Shown: piece by piece, positions 12,266 through 22,820 of the stretch
Numbering within the stretch: position 1 is the stretch's first letter
How the letters are laid out: each line of letters starts with the position of its first letter
Assembly (NCBI GenBank): GCA_951799445.1
Contig: OX637290.1
Location: 22,190,987-22,254,986 of the forward strand
From: Pseudisothecium myosuroides
Taxonomy: Eukaryota; Streptophyta; Bryopsida; Hypnales; Lembophyllaceae
Reading direction: 5' to 3'
Length of the DNA stretch: 64,000 nucleotides
Position numbers and translations under genes: made by a program
Notes under the pieces: model-generated
Told to the model about the DNA's origin: nothing
The model's input: only the letters and a program-made list of their open reading frames with translations
Database searches by the model: none

Positions 12266-12488
12266 CCCTTCAAGGACGAAGGGATGACCCTCAAAATCAT
12301 CCTTTTGCATTACCGTGAGAATCATTGGCTTAAAAAATTGCAAAAGCGCTCATTGGAAGTCAAGCTACTGTAGAAGATCTTCCCTTTTCACAACAAATTC
12401 GAAGAATGAATAGTTGCATTTCTGTCCTACACAGTTTGATTCCCTCTCATCCATCTGCCATAGAATGGCTGCGTCGGCGTTTAAGGGT
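12266..12488. mobile_element. Family C TTAA-type MITE (copy 1)
   Basis: The 223-bp element has TTAA at 12262-12265 and 12489-12492. Left end CCCTTCAAGGACG and right end CGTTTAAGGG are a short inverted repeat. Copies at 47132-47353 (222 bp) and, more diverged, at 46126 share internal blocks such as ATTGGAAGTCAA/ATTGGAGGTCAA and GATCTTCCCTTT. Non-coding. It uses the same target and CCC-type ends as family A but has an unrelated interior. Confidence 0.75.
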
Positions 12489-12714
12489 TAAGTTAAGTTA
12501 AATGGAGGGGAGGGAGGGAGGGGGGGGCCATCACAGAAAAGCAAAGGAGGGGATCCATCAGTTTGTAATGTATCCATTTGGGGGAGATAAAAGCGGAGTA
12601 TCAAAATGGACCACCAGTGGAGACTACAGTATCACTCACTGTGTCGGTGACTCAAGTGCAGAATCATTGGGGGTCTGCTTGGTTTTCGACGGGATATAAA
12701 ATGATTTAGGTGCG

Positions 12715-12917
12715 GGGAACAACAGTTTTCAGCAGCCGAAGAGGGCCTAGGAACATTATTCTGGAAATTCTTTAAAAAAATTTAAAAAATTTAAAAATTA
12801 TTAATATATGACGTGGCAATCTCTTGGCCACGTCAAATTGATGATTTGGCAGCGTTCCCAAACTTTCCACAGCCTGGGAATTCGCAGTCTTCCAAAGGCC
12901 CAAAAAATCCTCTAATG
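12715..12917 (-). mobile_element. Family E element with paired ACGT boxes (copy 1)
   Basis: Reverse orientation relative to the copy at 42468. The outer end reads GGCCCAAAAAATCCTCTAATG, matched by the start of copy 2. At 12809-12835 it carries TGACGTGGC and its inverse GGCCACGTCA. The far end (about 12715) is diverged, so that boundary is approximate. Confidence 0.6.
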
Positions 12918-12952
12918 TCTAAAGCTCTCTCTTCTTTCTTAGGGCTAGCTTA

Positions 12953-13331
12953 GAGCAACCCCACAGCAAGGCGCCAAAGACACTCAACACGGGCAATGGG
13001 TGGGCCGTGGCTTAGAAATTGCCCCACGGCAGGCACACCAAGTGCAAAAACATGCCCAGACACTTCAAAGAATGAAGAGGGCTTGGGCAAATGGAGAGTC
13101 TTCAACGCGACTCACCAAGCTATTTAATAATCTTTTGAATCCCACCTTTTGAGAGCTTTCTTCAAAAGTTGAAGAGATTCTTTTCAAAATAATAAAATAA
13201 AAAGTATGGTGCACCTTTCGACCACTTGACGAGTCTTCCCATGGAGCTCTGACTCTTCAATTGAAATGGCAACACGCTAAACCACAACAAATCCTTGTTT
13301 GGTGCCCCTATTCCTCGCATTAGTTGTGGGG
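12953..13331. mobile_element. Family F PIF/Harbinger-like element (copy 2, diverged)
   Basis: Starts GAGCAACCCCACAGC after TTA and ends near GTTGTGGGGATTA. The ends align with the GAGCATCCCCAC ends of 2760 and 15073. The interior holds GCCCCACGGC-like motifs. The right boundary is approximate. Confidence 0.45.
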
Positions 13332-14259
13332 ATTACATGTATTAGTGGGTGGGCACGGTCAACAATGCCAAAATATAGAAAGCATTTTTAGGCTCCTTCT
13401 ATAGTATCAAATACATCAATATCGGTGGAACTCTCTCTCCTATTTCCACGCTTACCAATCATCGGTGGAACTGTTCTTGTCCTTTATTTGCTTTTTTTGC
13501 CCACTAAGCTCACATGTAAACTGGCCCTTAGAACGTCTTGAATGTAAGCTTGTCTATGGAATACAATTTGTCCATTTGGATATTTGCAATTCAAGGGGTC
13601 AACAATTGCAATTTGGAGACCTTGAGTTTGAAAATTCTGGATTTAGGATTGGCAATTGGTGATCTTCAGTTTTCGTGGCTCAAACCACTTGTTAGACCGT
13701 TTGCATGTGTGTTGTAGGTAGCAATATCGCAATTTTGTGTGCCGAGCAACGGTCGAGCAGTTTAGGGGGGGTAGGCAAGGTGGGTTTAGGGCTATCGTGG
13801 TGAAATAGGTTGAGCTCAAGGAAAGGATTTGGTGCACAAATGATGGATTAACAAATTTCTAAACAAACAAAAATTGAAACAATAAGCTTTTGCATCAAGT
13901 TTTTGTAGCAATCTGGTGGCAAACTTTTTTTGAAGTTAAATTATCAGAGTTGTTCTCGTGAGGGAGAAGAAGTCCAATTGTACATGAAGGGGTGGGGATT
14001 GGTGGAATTGGGAGGCTTAGGAGAAGTTGGAATCCGAGGTATTGGTGGTGGGATTTCTATAGGGAATCACGTTGGAGCAGGCACTGTGGGCGGGGGGGGA
14101 GGGGGGGCACTAACGCCTTCTTCAACTCCCTAGAGCACTACTTGTGTGTGGGACAACAACAAAGGAGGCAAAACAAACTCATCTATCTGACGCAAAATGT
14201 GCTTGAAATTTAAAAACAATTTCCCCGAAACAAGTGTGCAAAGGTGATGGGCCAAAAGT
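13332..14259. other. Intergenic, G-rich tracts
   Basis: Open frames at 13930-14213 come from Gly-rich translation of G runs (around 14085-14107) and are not supported as genes. Nothing else recognised. Confidence 0.4.
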
Positions 14260-14529
14260 CACTATAAGAAACCCCCATTTTAGGTGACAAGCCCTAATTT
14301 TTTATGACGGATTTTAGGTGATATCAATGTTGACAACCCAAAATTTTTATGTCAACAAAAATGTACAACGTAACATCAATATTGACAATCCAATGTTTTT
14401 ATGTCAACATTGATGTTATCTTGGACATTTTTGTTAACATAAAATTTTTGGGTTGTCAACATTGACATCACCTAAAATCCGTCATAAAAAATTAGGGCTC
14501 GTCACCTAAAACGGGGGGTTCTTATAGTG
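14260..14529. mobile_element. CACTA-type foldback MITE
   Basis: The 270-bp element begins CACTATAAGAAACCCCC and ends GGGGGTTCTTATAGTG. Its two halves are long inverted repeats: a block near 14304 (AATTTTTTATGACGGATTTT) faces its complement near 14475. Inner blocks built on ATGTCAACA...TGTTGACAT also pair, giving nested hairpins. Flanking triplets are AGT and AAT, so the 3-bp duplication is imperfect. No coding capacity. Confidence 0.8.
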
Positions 14530-15072
14530 AATTAGGTTACCGCATATCCGCATTTCAAATGCTGACGGGCAAATTGTATTCCATACTTGTTGCATATTTA
14601 TTGTGGTCCATTGTAATACAAATATATTCTTGTTACAATGCTACTATAGAAGGACCCCTCTGTCTTCCCATTCAAGAATGTTATATTGGAGGATCAGTAA
14701 GCTTAAGCTAAAGTGACAAAAGACTCTACATTATCAATTGGCACATGTTTCTCCAATTTCTTAATTGTGTTGTTGCACTTCAGTGGAACTCAAATTGATG
14801 TTTACTTTTATTACTTCCTTTTAATATACATAGCCACTTTTAAAGATAAAATAAAAGTGACAAAAGAGTAAATCATATTGTATATGTAGCCAGGCACCAC
14901 GGAGTTATTGGTGGTGGCCATCCATCAAGGGGGGGAAGTATAAAGCAAAAGCCTAATGAACTTGATTCAAAGCCCTTCTTGTCTAGGTTACTCTTATTAG
15001 TAGTCCCCTCAATATCATGGCCTTTGATTTTAGCATGGTAGTTAAATGTATGTTATCTGATTTAACCTTTTA
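14530..15072. other. Intergenic, nothing recognised
   Basis: AT-rich spacer without supported gene or repeat. Confidence 0.4.
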
Positions 15073-15511
15073 GAGCATCGCCACGGCTCACACACCAAGC
15101 AGACTCGGCAAGTGCTGCTTTGACGTGCACCTTTCCAACTTGCGGCCCCTGTCTCCTGCCTGCCCCCCTTGCAGCACTGGATGGGGACGTGGGATGGGGA
15201 CATAAAATGAAATGCGCGAGGCCCAAGACCTCTCATCGTCCTTCACGCACCTTTGCGCCTCCCAACGAACACTTCCACCCCTCCCAACTTCTAACAATCA
15301 AAGCTTACCTTTAATAACTCCATTCAAAAGACAAAAAGAGTGGATACCAAGCCACCCCAAGACTCTTCATTTGGCCGGGTGTTCATCAAATTTGGCCATG
15401 CCCGGCCATTTTTCGGCCCTTGCCGGGTGAACCATGGGACAATACTTGTGGCCGGGCACAGCCACTCCCAGCCGGGTTTGAACCACTGATCGTAAGGCTG
15501 TGGGGATGCTC
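15073..15511. mobile_element. Family F PIF/Harbinger-like MITE (copy 3)
   Basis: Left end GAGCATCGCCACGGC after TTA and right end GCTGTGGGGATGCTC before GTA, a clear inverted repeat of about 16 bp with few mismatches. The interior is GC-rich, with repeated GGCCGGG-type words (15373-15475). Overlapping open frames on both strands are by-products of the base composition. Confidence 0.65.
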
Positions 15512-16907
15512 GTACAAAACAAATGTTCAAATTTCAAACACCGAGCAAATGCAAACATGTTACGAGCACATAAAGTCGCAAAATTACATGTGACAAAATG
15601 ACATTCACATTAGCAAAATCACGGTTGCAAAAATGCATTGTGGCCCTTTTTTTTTCACAAAAATGACTTCATTTACCAGCAGGATTTGACCTTCACATAG
15701 GGTATATCATATATTTTGCTGCTGAATTTTGCCCCAAACATGAGAAAATCACCGAACTGAACGGCTGGCCCTTGCTCCCCCTGAAGGCCTGAACTAAATT
15801 AACTTCAATTCCCAGCCAAGTGGCCCTCCCACAGGAAACCACGACGTCCTCACGATGGAGGAACTGACGCAATGAGAGAGAGCTCGGAGCGCAGTTCATT
15901 AAGCTGAACTTCAGGTCGGGCCGCAGCCAAGGTCCGAAGTCCAAAGTCCAAGGCCCCAAATAGGCCAAATGCAGCACGGGCATTGAATGAGGAAGTCAAG
16001 CCCTGCCCTCAGCCCCTCCCTCCCTTCAGTTCGGCTGCTTCTGCTTCTCCTGCTGCACAACGCAGGACGTTAAATCGGCCTGCATTTGAAGTGGGACCAG
16101 CAGGGTGAAAACGCAGAAATGGGAGGGGGGGTGTGTGTAAAAGTAAAATCTTGCCCCTATTTTGAGCCGTGTCTAGGGTTAGATCTAGACATCTCTCAGC
16201 GAATTTGGGGTTTCTGATTGCAAATATGAATTCAGAATTCAAAAAAAAAAGAATACGTGAAAAATAAAAAAATTCCTGCGTTTTCCCCAGGGGTAAAATT
16301 CCTGCGTTTTCACCGTGCTGGTTCCACTTCGAATGCAGAATTTAACGTCCTGCCTGCACAACACTCTTCGGCCCTCGATGGGCCGGAGTGCCGGGCCGCC
16401 GGACCCTTCTAATTATATCTCTCCTGCTGGACCCCAGGGCAACAGACCATCTCCGCCGCACATCTGCCTTCCATCTCCGCCGTTGATTTGCTATTGGGCC
16501 CTGGGCCGAGTGGGTGCATTCATTCATTCATTCATTCATTATTCCTGTTTTCCTTTCCTATTTGGGTGTGTTCAATTTGTCGGAATTGGCCACCTGCTCC
16601 AGTGCTTTGGGGACATTGCATTGCATTGCATTAATTAGGAGACCTAAAAAAGGCATTGCAAGGGCTTTTTATAAATGGCCACTCTCTCGGTGTTGATTCT
16701 CACTTTCTCGCCTCTTTTGCTTTTATTTTAAGTTATCTTGGGTTTTGGTCCTTTTGGAATTGGGCCATTGGGGTTGGTTTTTGTTTTATTGAGTGGTTTT
16801 TAGCTTGTTGGTGCGAAGGACATGGGTTCAATCGCCGGCTTGCAAGTGCACACTCTGGCTATTGGGGAAGGTTATCAGTAGGCAGTGAGTGAGTTTCAGT
16901 TTTCGTT
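15512..16907. other. Intergenic, moderately GC-rich, microsatellite
   Basis: A CATT microsatellite of six units occupies 16517-16540. Several open frames on both strands (15693-16892) lack domains and ATG/splice context. The pieces GACGTTAAATCGGCCTGCA (16067) and an inverse-like word near 16340 hint at another old inverted repeat, not resolved. Confidence 0.35.
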
Positions 16908-16911
16908 TTAA

Positions 16912-17825
16912 CCCCCAAAATACCAAGGCATTTTCTGGCTCTGGAATCATTGAAACTTGCCATTTCTGCTGCAATCACTCAAGAAACCAAGAAAAACATT
17001 TTTTTAGAATCTAACCGTAGGATCATGTACTTCACTTGTCTCAAATCATGTGGTAAAAATTTCTAGAAGTTTGATTGTACCAATTGGAAGATATTAGCAT
17101 TCAAAGTTGGAAAAAAAAGTTTTTTGAACTGTGGCCTGCAATTTCAGATGACTTTGACGGCCATTTGTGGATTTTTTTTGCACTACACACCATAAAATTG
17201 AAATTTTTTATGTTGAACATTTGAGTTGAGAGTCGGGGGAAAAAAAATTTAGAATGTCAAAACTTGATTTTCACATATAAAAAAATTGTTAAGTAGAAGT
17301 GGGTCCAAAATTAAACAAAACACTAAATCATTAATAGCTCTTAGATGGAACTAAAACACCATAATCCCAATGGTGGGATTGTTCTTGCAAACAAACTTGA
17401 CCTTTCCAAAAAAAGATTAAAATTAAAATTTGAAAATTGCATCCAAAAATGAATTCTATAAGTTGTTTTTTGAAGAAAATGCTTAGATTGTCCGAAAAAC
17501 AAGATTGTTGATAACTTTCTAGTCCAAATAGAATGAATCAAAGCTTCAAATGTAGACAAAAACATATTCTTTCAGAAAAATATTAAAAATTAAAAAAAAT
17601 CCTTTTTTTGTATTTTTTTTTTCCTACCCGACGAATTATTTTTTTGACTTAGGGTGGCATAACTTTTGCTCCCGGGCACCGATTGAAAAAAATAAAATAA
17701 ATTAGAAAGCTAATGTGATTTCCTATCTTCAAAAAAAGTTTCAAAAAATCAGGTCAAAATTTGAGGTCACACAAGCCTGCCCAAAATTCCAAGTGTCCTC
17801 ATAGGGGACTTTGGTATTCTAGGGG
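16912..17825 (-). mobile_element. Family A TTAA-type element (copy 3, reverse)
   Basis: Bounded by TTAA at 16908-16911 and 17826-17829. Ends are CCCCCAAAATACCAAGG and TTTGGTATTCTAGGGG, a 16-bp inverted repeat. The interior is family A in reverse: CTAACCGTAGGATC near 17012 and GCTCCCGGGCACCGATT near 17669. Its nearest relative is the truncated copy at the window start. 914 bp, non-coding. Confidence 0.8.
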
Positions 17826-17829
17826 TTAA

Positions 17830-20800
17830 CTCCTAAAGGCTCAAGGCCGTTTTGGGTTTAAAAATATCATTGCTTTTGAAGTGTAATAGGTCTAAATGTC
17901 TCTAAGGTATAGAAATATCAACCTTACAATCTTGTAGTGTACATGATAGAGATGACATGAATCAAATTTGGAATCATTTAGCTACATGGATTGCAAGATT
18001 ATAATGTTTTAGTGTTGAAAAATGATGCTGAAATTTTCCTAGCAACACATTTGGAGGTGAAATTTGATTTCATAATCTACTCAAATGATAAAACTTTGTA
18101 CTGTAAGGTGCTTAAAAACCAACATCCAAACACATTGGTGAAAGAAAATATCATTCAATCGTCTCACTGTGTCGTCAAAATGGCTTTGAAATGTCAAAAA
18201 ATAGCAAAAAGAAGTTGCAAAAAACACATTTATGGTTGAACTTCCTTCAACTAAAATGCTTCTCAGTCACTCATAATTTTCTGGATTGATATTAAATTTT
18301 AAGTACACAAACTAGACTAGTATGCACAACTTTCTCCAATTATATATATATATATATATTGGAAACAGACAATTTATGAAGAAGAATCAAGCCGTTGAGG
18401 TTCAACATAATCAAAAAATCTCTAGATTTTGAACTTTGAAGTGCTCCGAAACATTCAAAACAACTTGAATTGACATGAAAAATTTACCACAATAACCGGA
18501 CTTCAAGGAGAACATAATCCAATTTTTTTATTTATTGAAAACAAACATTAAATGTAGGAGATACAAGCATATACAATAAGGAATACACACATGTACATAT
18601 ACATATATATAATTAATCCTAAACTGACCTAATGTTTTTCATATGAATGTTTTTAGAAGGTGTACATATAGGCAAGAATTTGCATGGTTTGGATTTGAAA
18701 CGAGGTCACAATTGTTTAAGAATTCACTTAGAAGTGAGGGATTTTTCTATAGGAAGATCTTGAGGTCTCCAAAAGGTCACAAGTTTTCATGTTGTTCACA
18801 CAGACGGTCCCTCGTAGATGCTGTTAAATGTCAAAAATTGGTCAACGTCAATACTGCAGAGAGTCGAAATGATAGAAAATGTTGCATCCGTTGCCTACTG
18901 TAGATTCACCATCCCGCCAGCCACACAAAGAAGCAAAGCAAAGAAGCAAAGCAAAGCAACGATTATTTAGTTTGAACTGAGACTGCCAAGAGACAATCCG
19001 TGCTTTAGCGAAAGTACAGATTGTTTTGTCATAAAAGACTAGTGACTCAAAATCCGATAAAAAGGAGAAGCTGTTTCGTTCAGAAAACTGTGTGACAAAA
19101 ATATTTTCCGCCAGGGACTGGTTCCCTTGGTTCAATGTACTCTTTCCTTCTATCAATGGAAATTGTCTTTGAGTTTCAAGAAAAACAAAACAAAACTAGT
19201 GACTCCACGAATGAATTCTCAGAATTTGACCAGTGGGAGAAATCTGTATGATGATTTGACCTGATTCTTGAACGATGTCAAGTCCCCATTCCTTCCAATT
19301 TCAAGATGTAAGTTCAGCCTCTTGGTTGAAGAGAGAGAAACCCAAAGATCTTGGATTCAATGATCAACAGTAGCAATATACAAGGAATTAATTGTATCTA
19401 CACTGCCACCGGAGCAGGTTCAAGAACGATATCTATATTTGTATTAAGTATGCATAAGTATGCAGAGTCACAACTCCAGTCACCAAATCCGGCGTCATGC
19501 TTTCATCCAATTATTTCGTTCAACATTCACAATGAAAACCTAGAGCACGACAAGTTAGAGTTCTTCTTCAATGTGAGCGTGACGATTCATTACAATTTGA
19601 AGTTGCTAGTAACTTATAAATACAATAATCTTGATACCAATACCTCCTTGATTACAAATACCAAAAGCCCAATAATGAATCAATCAAAGTTCAAGAGAGT
19701 AAGTTAAACTATTTATTCCTGAGCACTATGTTCTAGTTACTTGCAAATTGCATGCATGAAGTTCACGTGGTAAGACAGAGCACACCAAAAACCTAATTCC
19801 TATTTTGACCCATATTACAACAACTCATCTATTCACATACAATTCATTGGACTTATTAGCAAGTGGAGTAAGCATTATTTGGCAAAGTGTCTTAGCATTG
19901 AATGTAAACAAGATTTCTATTATTCCCTCTCTCAAAATAAATCCTTGTTTTTTTAGAAAAGGCTATTGATTAATGTGTAAGGTACTTGTATTTGGACGGG
20001 AATATGTGGTTATTGTAGCTTCTAGTCATCCTCAATGGATGTCAAAGTTTTGCAATTTGTAGTCTTAGGGATCATGTTGAAAATTGGCATCAAAATTGTC
20101 AATTTTCTTTTGTTTTAGCAAACGGCTCCAGTGCATTGAACTACATTTGATTGAGACTTGCAAGTGATCGAACCATTGGAAGCAAGACGTGAACCATCTT
20201 CTATAACTCTCCCGGGGGGAGATGCCATAGGGAAAGCTTTTTGGAACATTGACAAGGAAAAGTTGATGCCACAAGGAAAGCTTTTTGGAACATTGACAAA
20301 GAAAAGTTGAACATTTTCCTCTCTTGTCAACAATTCGTGGTCTAGGCAATCACTACCAATTGCCACACATGGGCAAGGACAAGCTGCAACATTGAGGGGA
20401 ATTGCCGATCACTCTGTAATGCTCTGATGACACCATCAAGCGCACCTGTAGTTTCATTTATGTCAACCATTAAAACATCAATTTAAATTTGAAACAACCA
20501 ATTTTCCGCAACCTAGGATTTATTTTGAGATACCCAGGGAGTATCAGCCTTCCACTTTGAGATTGCATAAAAATTCTTACTTGAATCTGAACTTATATGA
20601 TTATTCTATGCAAAGATCTCTCCAAAGCTCTATGCACCTACCAAAAATCACTCCTTAATACGTTAAAAATGCCTCTAATTGACGTAAATATAACCCTCGA
20701 CCTTGCCACACTTCTGAAATTGAAATTCCAGATTGAACTACGGTGTTTATGTAACTGGAAGGTCACAGCTTTTCCAAAAGGAAAGGGCATACCGTTACGA

Positions 20801-21206
20801 CGTCACATAAATTCAGTCCCACGTGAGGAATGTCGGGAAGCCACGGAAGCTAAGGATGAAGCCTCTGGAACTGATCCTAAGAATCCACTCATTTGAATAC
20901 TCTTGAGTAACATTAAATATGGGTATTACATTGCTTCACACTAGTTCTGCAATCTCTACAAAGTGACGATCTCAGCATGAAGTAACAGGCAATTATGCAA
21001 ATGCCCTTATCTGATTTTGTTGTGTATCTGTTGATGTTCATAACAGCCCGGAGAACCCTTGTTGAGCGCCCTCTGAATTCGCAAGAAAAATAAATCCCTA
21101 ACACATGAAAAAGAATCCTTGTTGAGCAGAGTGGAGCTCAAAGTTGAAGTGACAGCTCTTCAAGTCAATAAGCCATTGTCTTCACAGGTGAGTAAGTGAG
21201 GATTTA
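17830..21206. other. Long spacer without supported gene
   Basis: Contains a TA microsatellite at 18341-18359, a short AAGCAAAGC-type repeat near 18929-18958 and the 44-bp duplication at 20231. An open frame at 20597-20896 shows no domain. I find no splice-supported gene here. Confidence 0.4.
20231..20318. repeat. 44-bp tandem duplication
   Basis: Two adjacent units start GGAAAGCTTTTTGGAACATT at 20231 and 20275, with few differences between them. Non-coding as far as seen. Confidence 0.8.
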
Positions 21207-21425
21207 CCCTGAAGGGCCTAGTCCAAATCGAGTCTCATGATTTTTAGTAGTTTACAGTAGGTCATCTAGGAACTTTCATTCGTTCAATTTTATTTCTTCT
21301 TTGACCAACAAGTGAAATGTTCTTCATTGATTCTGGACATAAATTTTTTGACTCCAACTGAATTGTGTTTTTCACAATAGGATCAATCAAATTGGTCATA
21401 CTAAAACCATGAATCCTTGGTCTAG
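21207..21425 (+). mobile_element. Family B TTAA-type MITE (copy 1)
   Basis: Starts CCCTGAAGGGCC after TTTA and carries the family B blocks GAGTCTCATG, GATCAATCAAATTGGTCAT and CATGAATCCTTGG. The right end is decayed. Related copies are at 32480, 35160, 47358, 54410 and 55170. Confidence 0.6.
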
Positions 21426-21625
21426 CTTCCAAGGATGAATTTCACTTGATTTGCTCGTATTTGGCATGACTTTGCTTTAAATAACTCTAAATTGGCACTA
21501 TTCTCAAAGTGTCATGCCATTACTGAAGAATGTTATGCCTGAGCTCGATATGCCTGACATTCTAAACCTGCTCAATAGATACGATAAGTCTGGGATAAAT
21601 TGGTTCAGGAACTGTACCTAAGAAA

Positions 21626-22565
21626 ATGAGTGCAGTCTGGCGCGACAAAGATAGTCCATGCAAGGATGACAAAAACACCTGTCGGTGGAGTTCCTCCGAG
21701 AATCAGACCCACTCCCCGTTTGGGAGCAGGGTTCGGGAAACCGATGTCCGCGCTTCATCAATTCTGGTGTGCTCTCAACAATCTGGTGAGCCCTGTGCCG
21801 GTCCCCCAGACTGGGCCAACCACCCATGCCTCAAAGGCATCCCTCCCCAGGACCGACGTGCCTTTCGAGAGATGAAAATCACCGAATGGATGGACGGACA
21901 CGTCTCCAGAACGCCAGGCGAATGCTTTTCTGGCTACCTCATCCGTTGCATTGCAGCTGCGGAGCAAGTGCTGAAAATGCAAAAGAAGGTGCCAGTGATG
22001 TAGTTTTTATATGTTTTCAAAATTAGCAAAATACTACAGTCTCTAACTTGTGATAGCCCCTTTGGCAGAACATTCTAGATTCATCAATAAATTTGTAGCT
22101 CCTTACTATAGTTGGTACTTTACTACTAATTTGACAAATCTTTCGCTTCTGGCTAATTGCCACCAAATCCTACAGAGTGATTCATTTAGGGGCGAAATTA
22201 GTCAAGGATTGTTGTCGTCTGACTATTTGGCTAAAACTGTTGGAAGTGATTTTCACTGAAAGGTGCACATTGGGGATGACTACCTACACCACCTGGACAA
22301 GCTGGTGTTCAAGCTGTTCTATGGGGCAAGAATAGCGCAGCAAAGGCATGGGATGAAGTGGGGGGTAGGGACGGAGGAGCTGGTGTTGCAGCTTCTGAGG
22401 GAGGAATGCGCGTACCTGGTCAGTCAGGACATGTTGAAGTTGGACCCCAAGAAGTTCAACTCGCACAAGACCCCGGCCTGGCCTAACCGTGAAGACGCGG
22501 CCCTCCACACCGCACAACATGTCCCTGACAGCGTTGTCAACTTCACAGAAATGGACTCTCGATAG
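21626..22565 (+). CDS. Unrecognised two-exon protein, 221 aa
   Basis: I do not recognise this family. The model is exon 1 21626-21988 and exon 2 22263-22565, joined through a 274-bp GT-AG intron in phase 0. The ATG at 21626 has A at -3 (AAAATGAG), a good plant start context. Exon 1 starts with about 75 Ser/Pro/Thr/Arg-rich residues and then becomes helix-like (ITEWMDGHV, RCIAAAEQVLKMQKK). Exon 2 continues with HIGDDYLHHLDKLVFKLFYG, a GTEELVLQLLREE helix and a tail ending TEMDSR. No signal peptide or membrane segment is evident. The second half looks like real protein (amphipathic helices, balanced composition); the N-terminal part is uncertain because a competing frame overlaps it. The gene converges on the HGSNAT-like gene, whose stop lies 256 bp downstream. 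Upstream exons cannot be excluded. Confidence 0.5.
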
Positions 22566-22820
22566 GCCAACGGGGTCTAGAGCAAAATTAGTGTCCAGTA
22601 ACAGTCTTAATATTTAAGTTAACCAAAGCAGTGTAGTTAAACAACTTCATCCGGGAAGTGGAGACCGCCCTTCATAATGATCAGTGACAGCAGAAATCCC
22701 TTTTCTACTAACTAAATGGAATCCTTGAAGTATCCATGAGAATTGACGAATAAGGCACTCTTTATTTACAACATGAATCGATTAGACATGAATTGATTGA
22801 GATCTCATTAACACTAGAAC

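Noticed and set aside
13930..14213. Glycine-rich open frames
   Set aside because: Produced by runs of G; no homology or gene context.
16790..16850. tRNA-like phrase around GGGTTCAATCGCC
   Set aside because: Only a B-box-like piece is present; no acceptor stem or D-arm could be paired.
15042..16892. Cluster of overlapping open frames on both strands
   Set aside because: They follow GC-rich repeat composition, conflict with each other and have no domain, start context or splice support.
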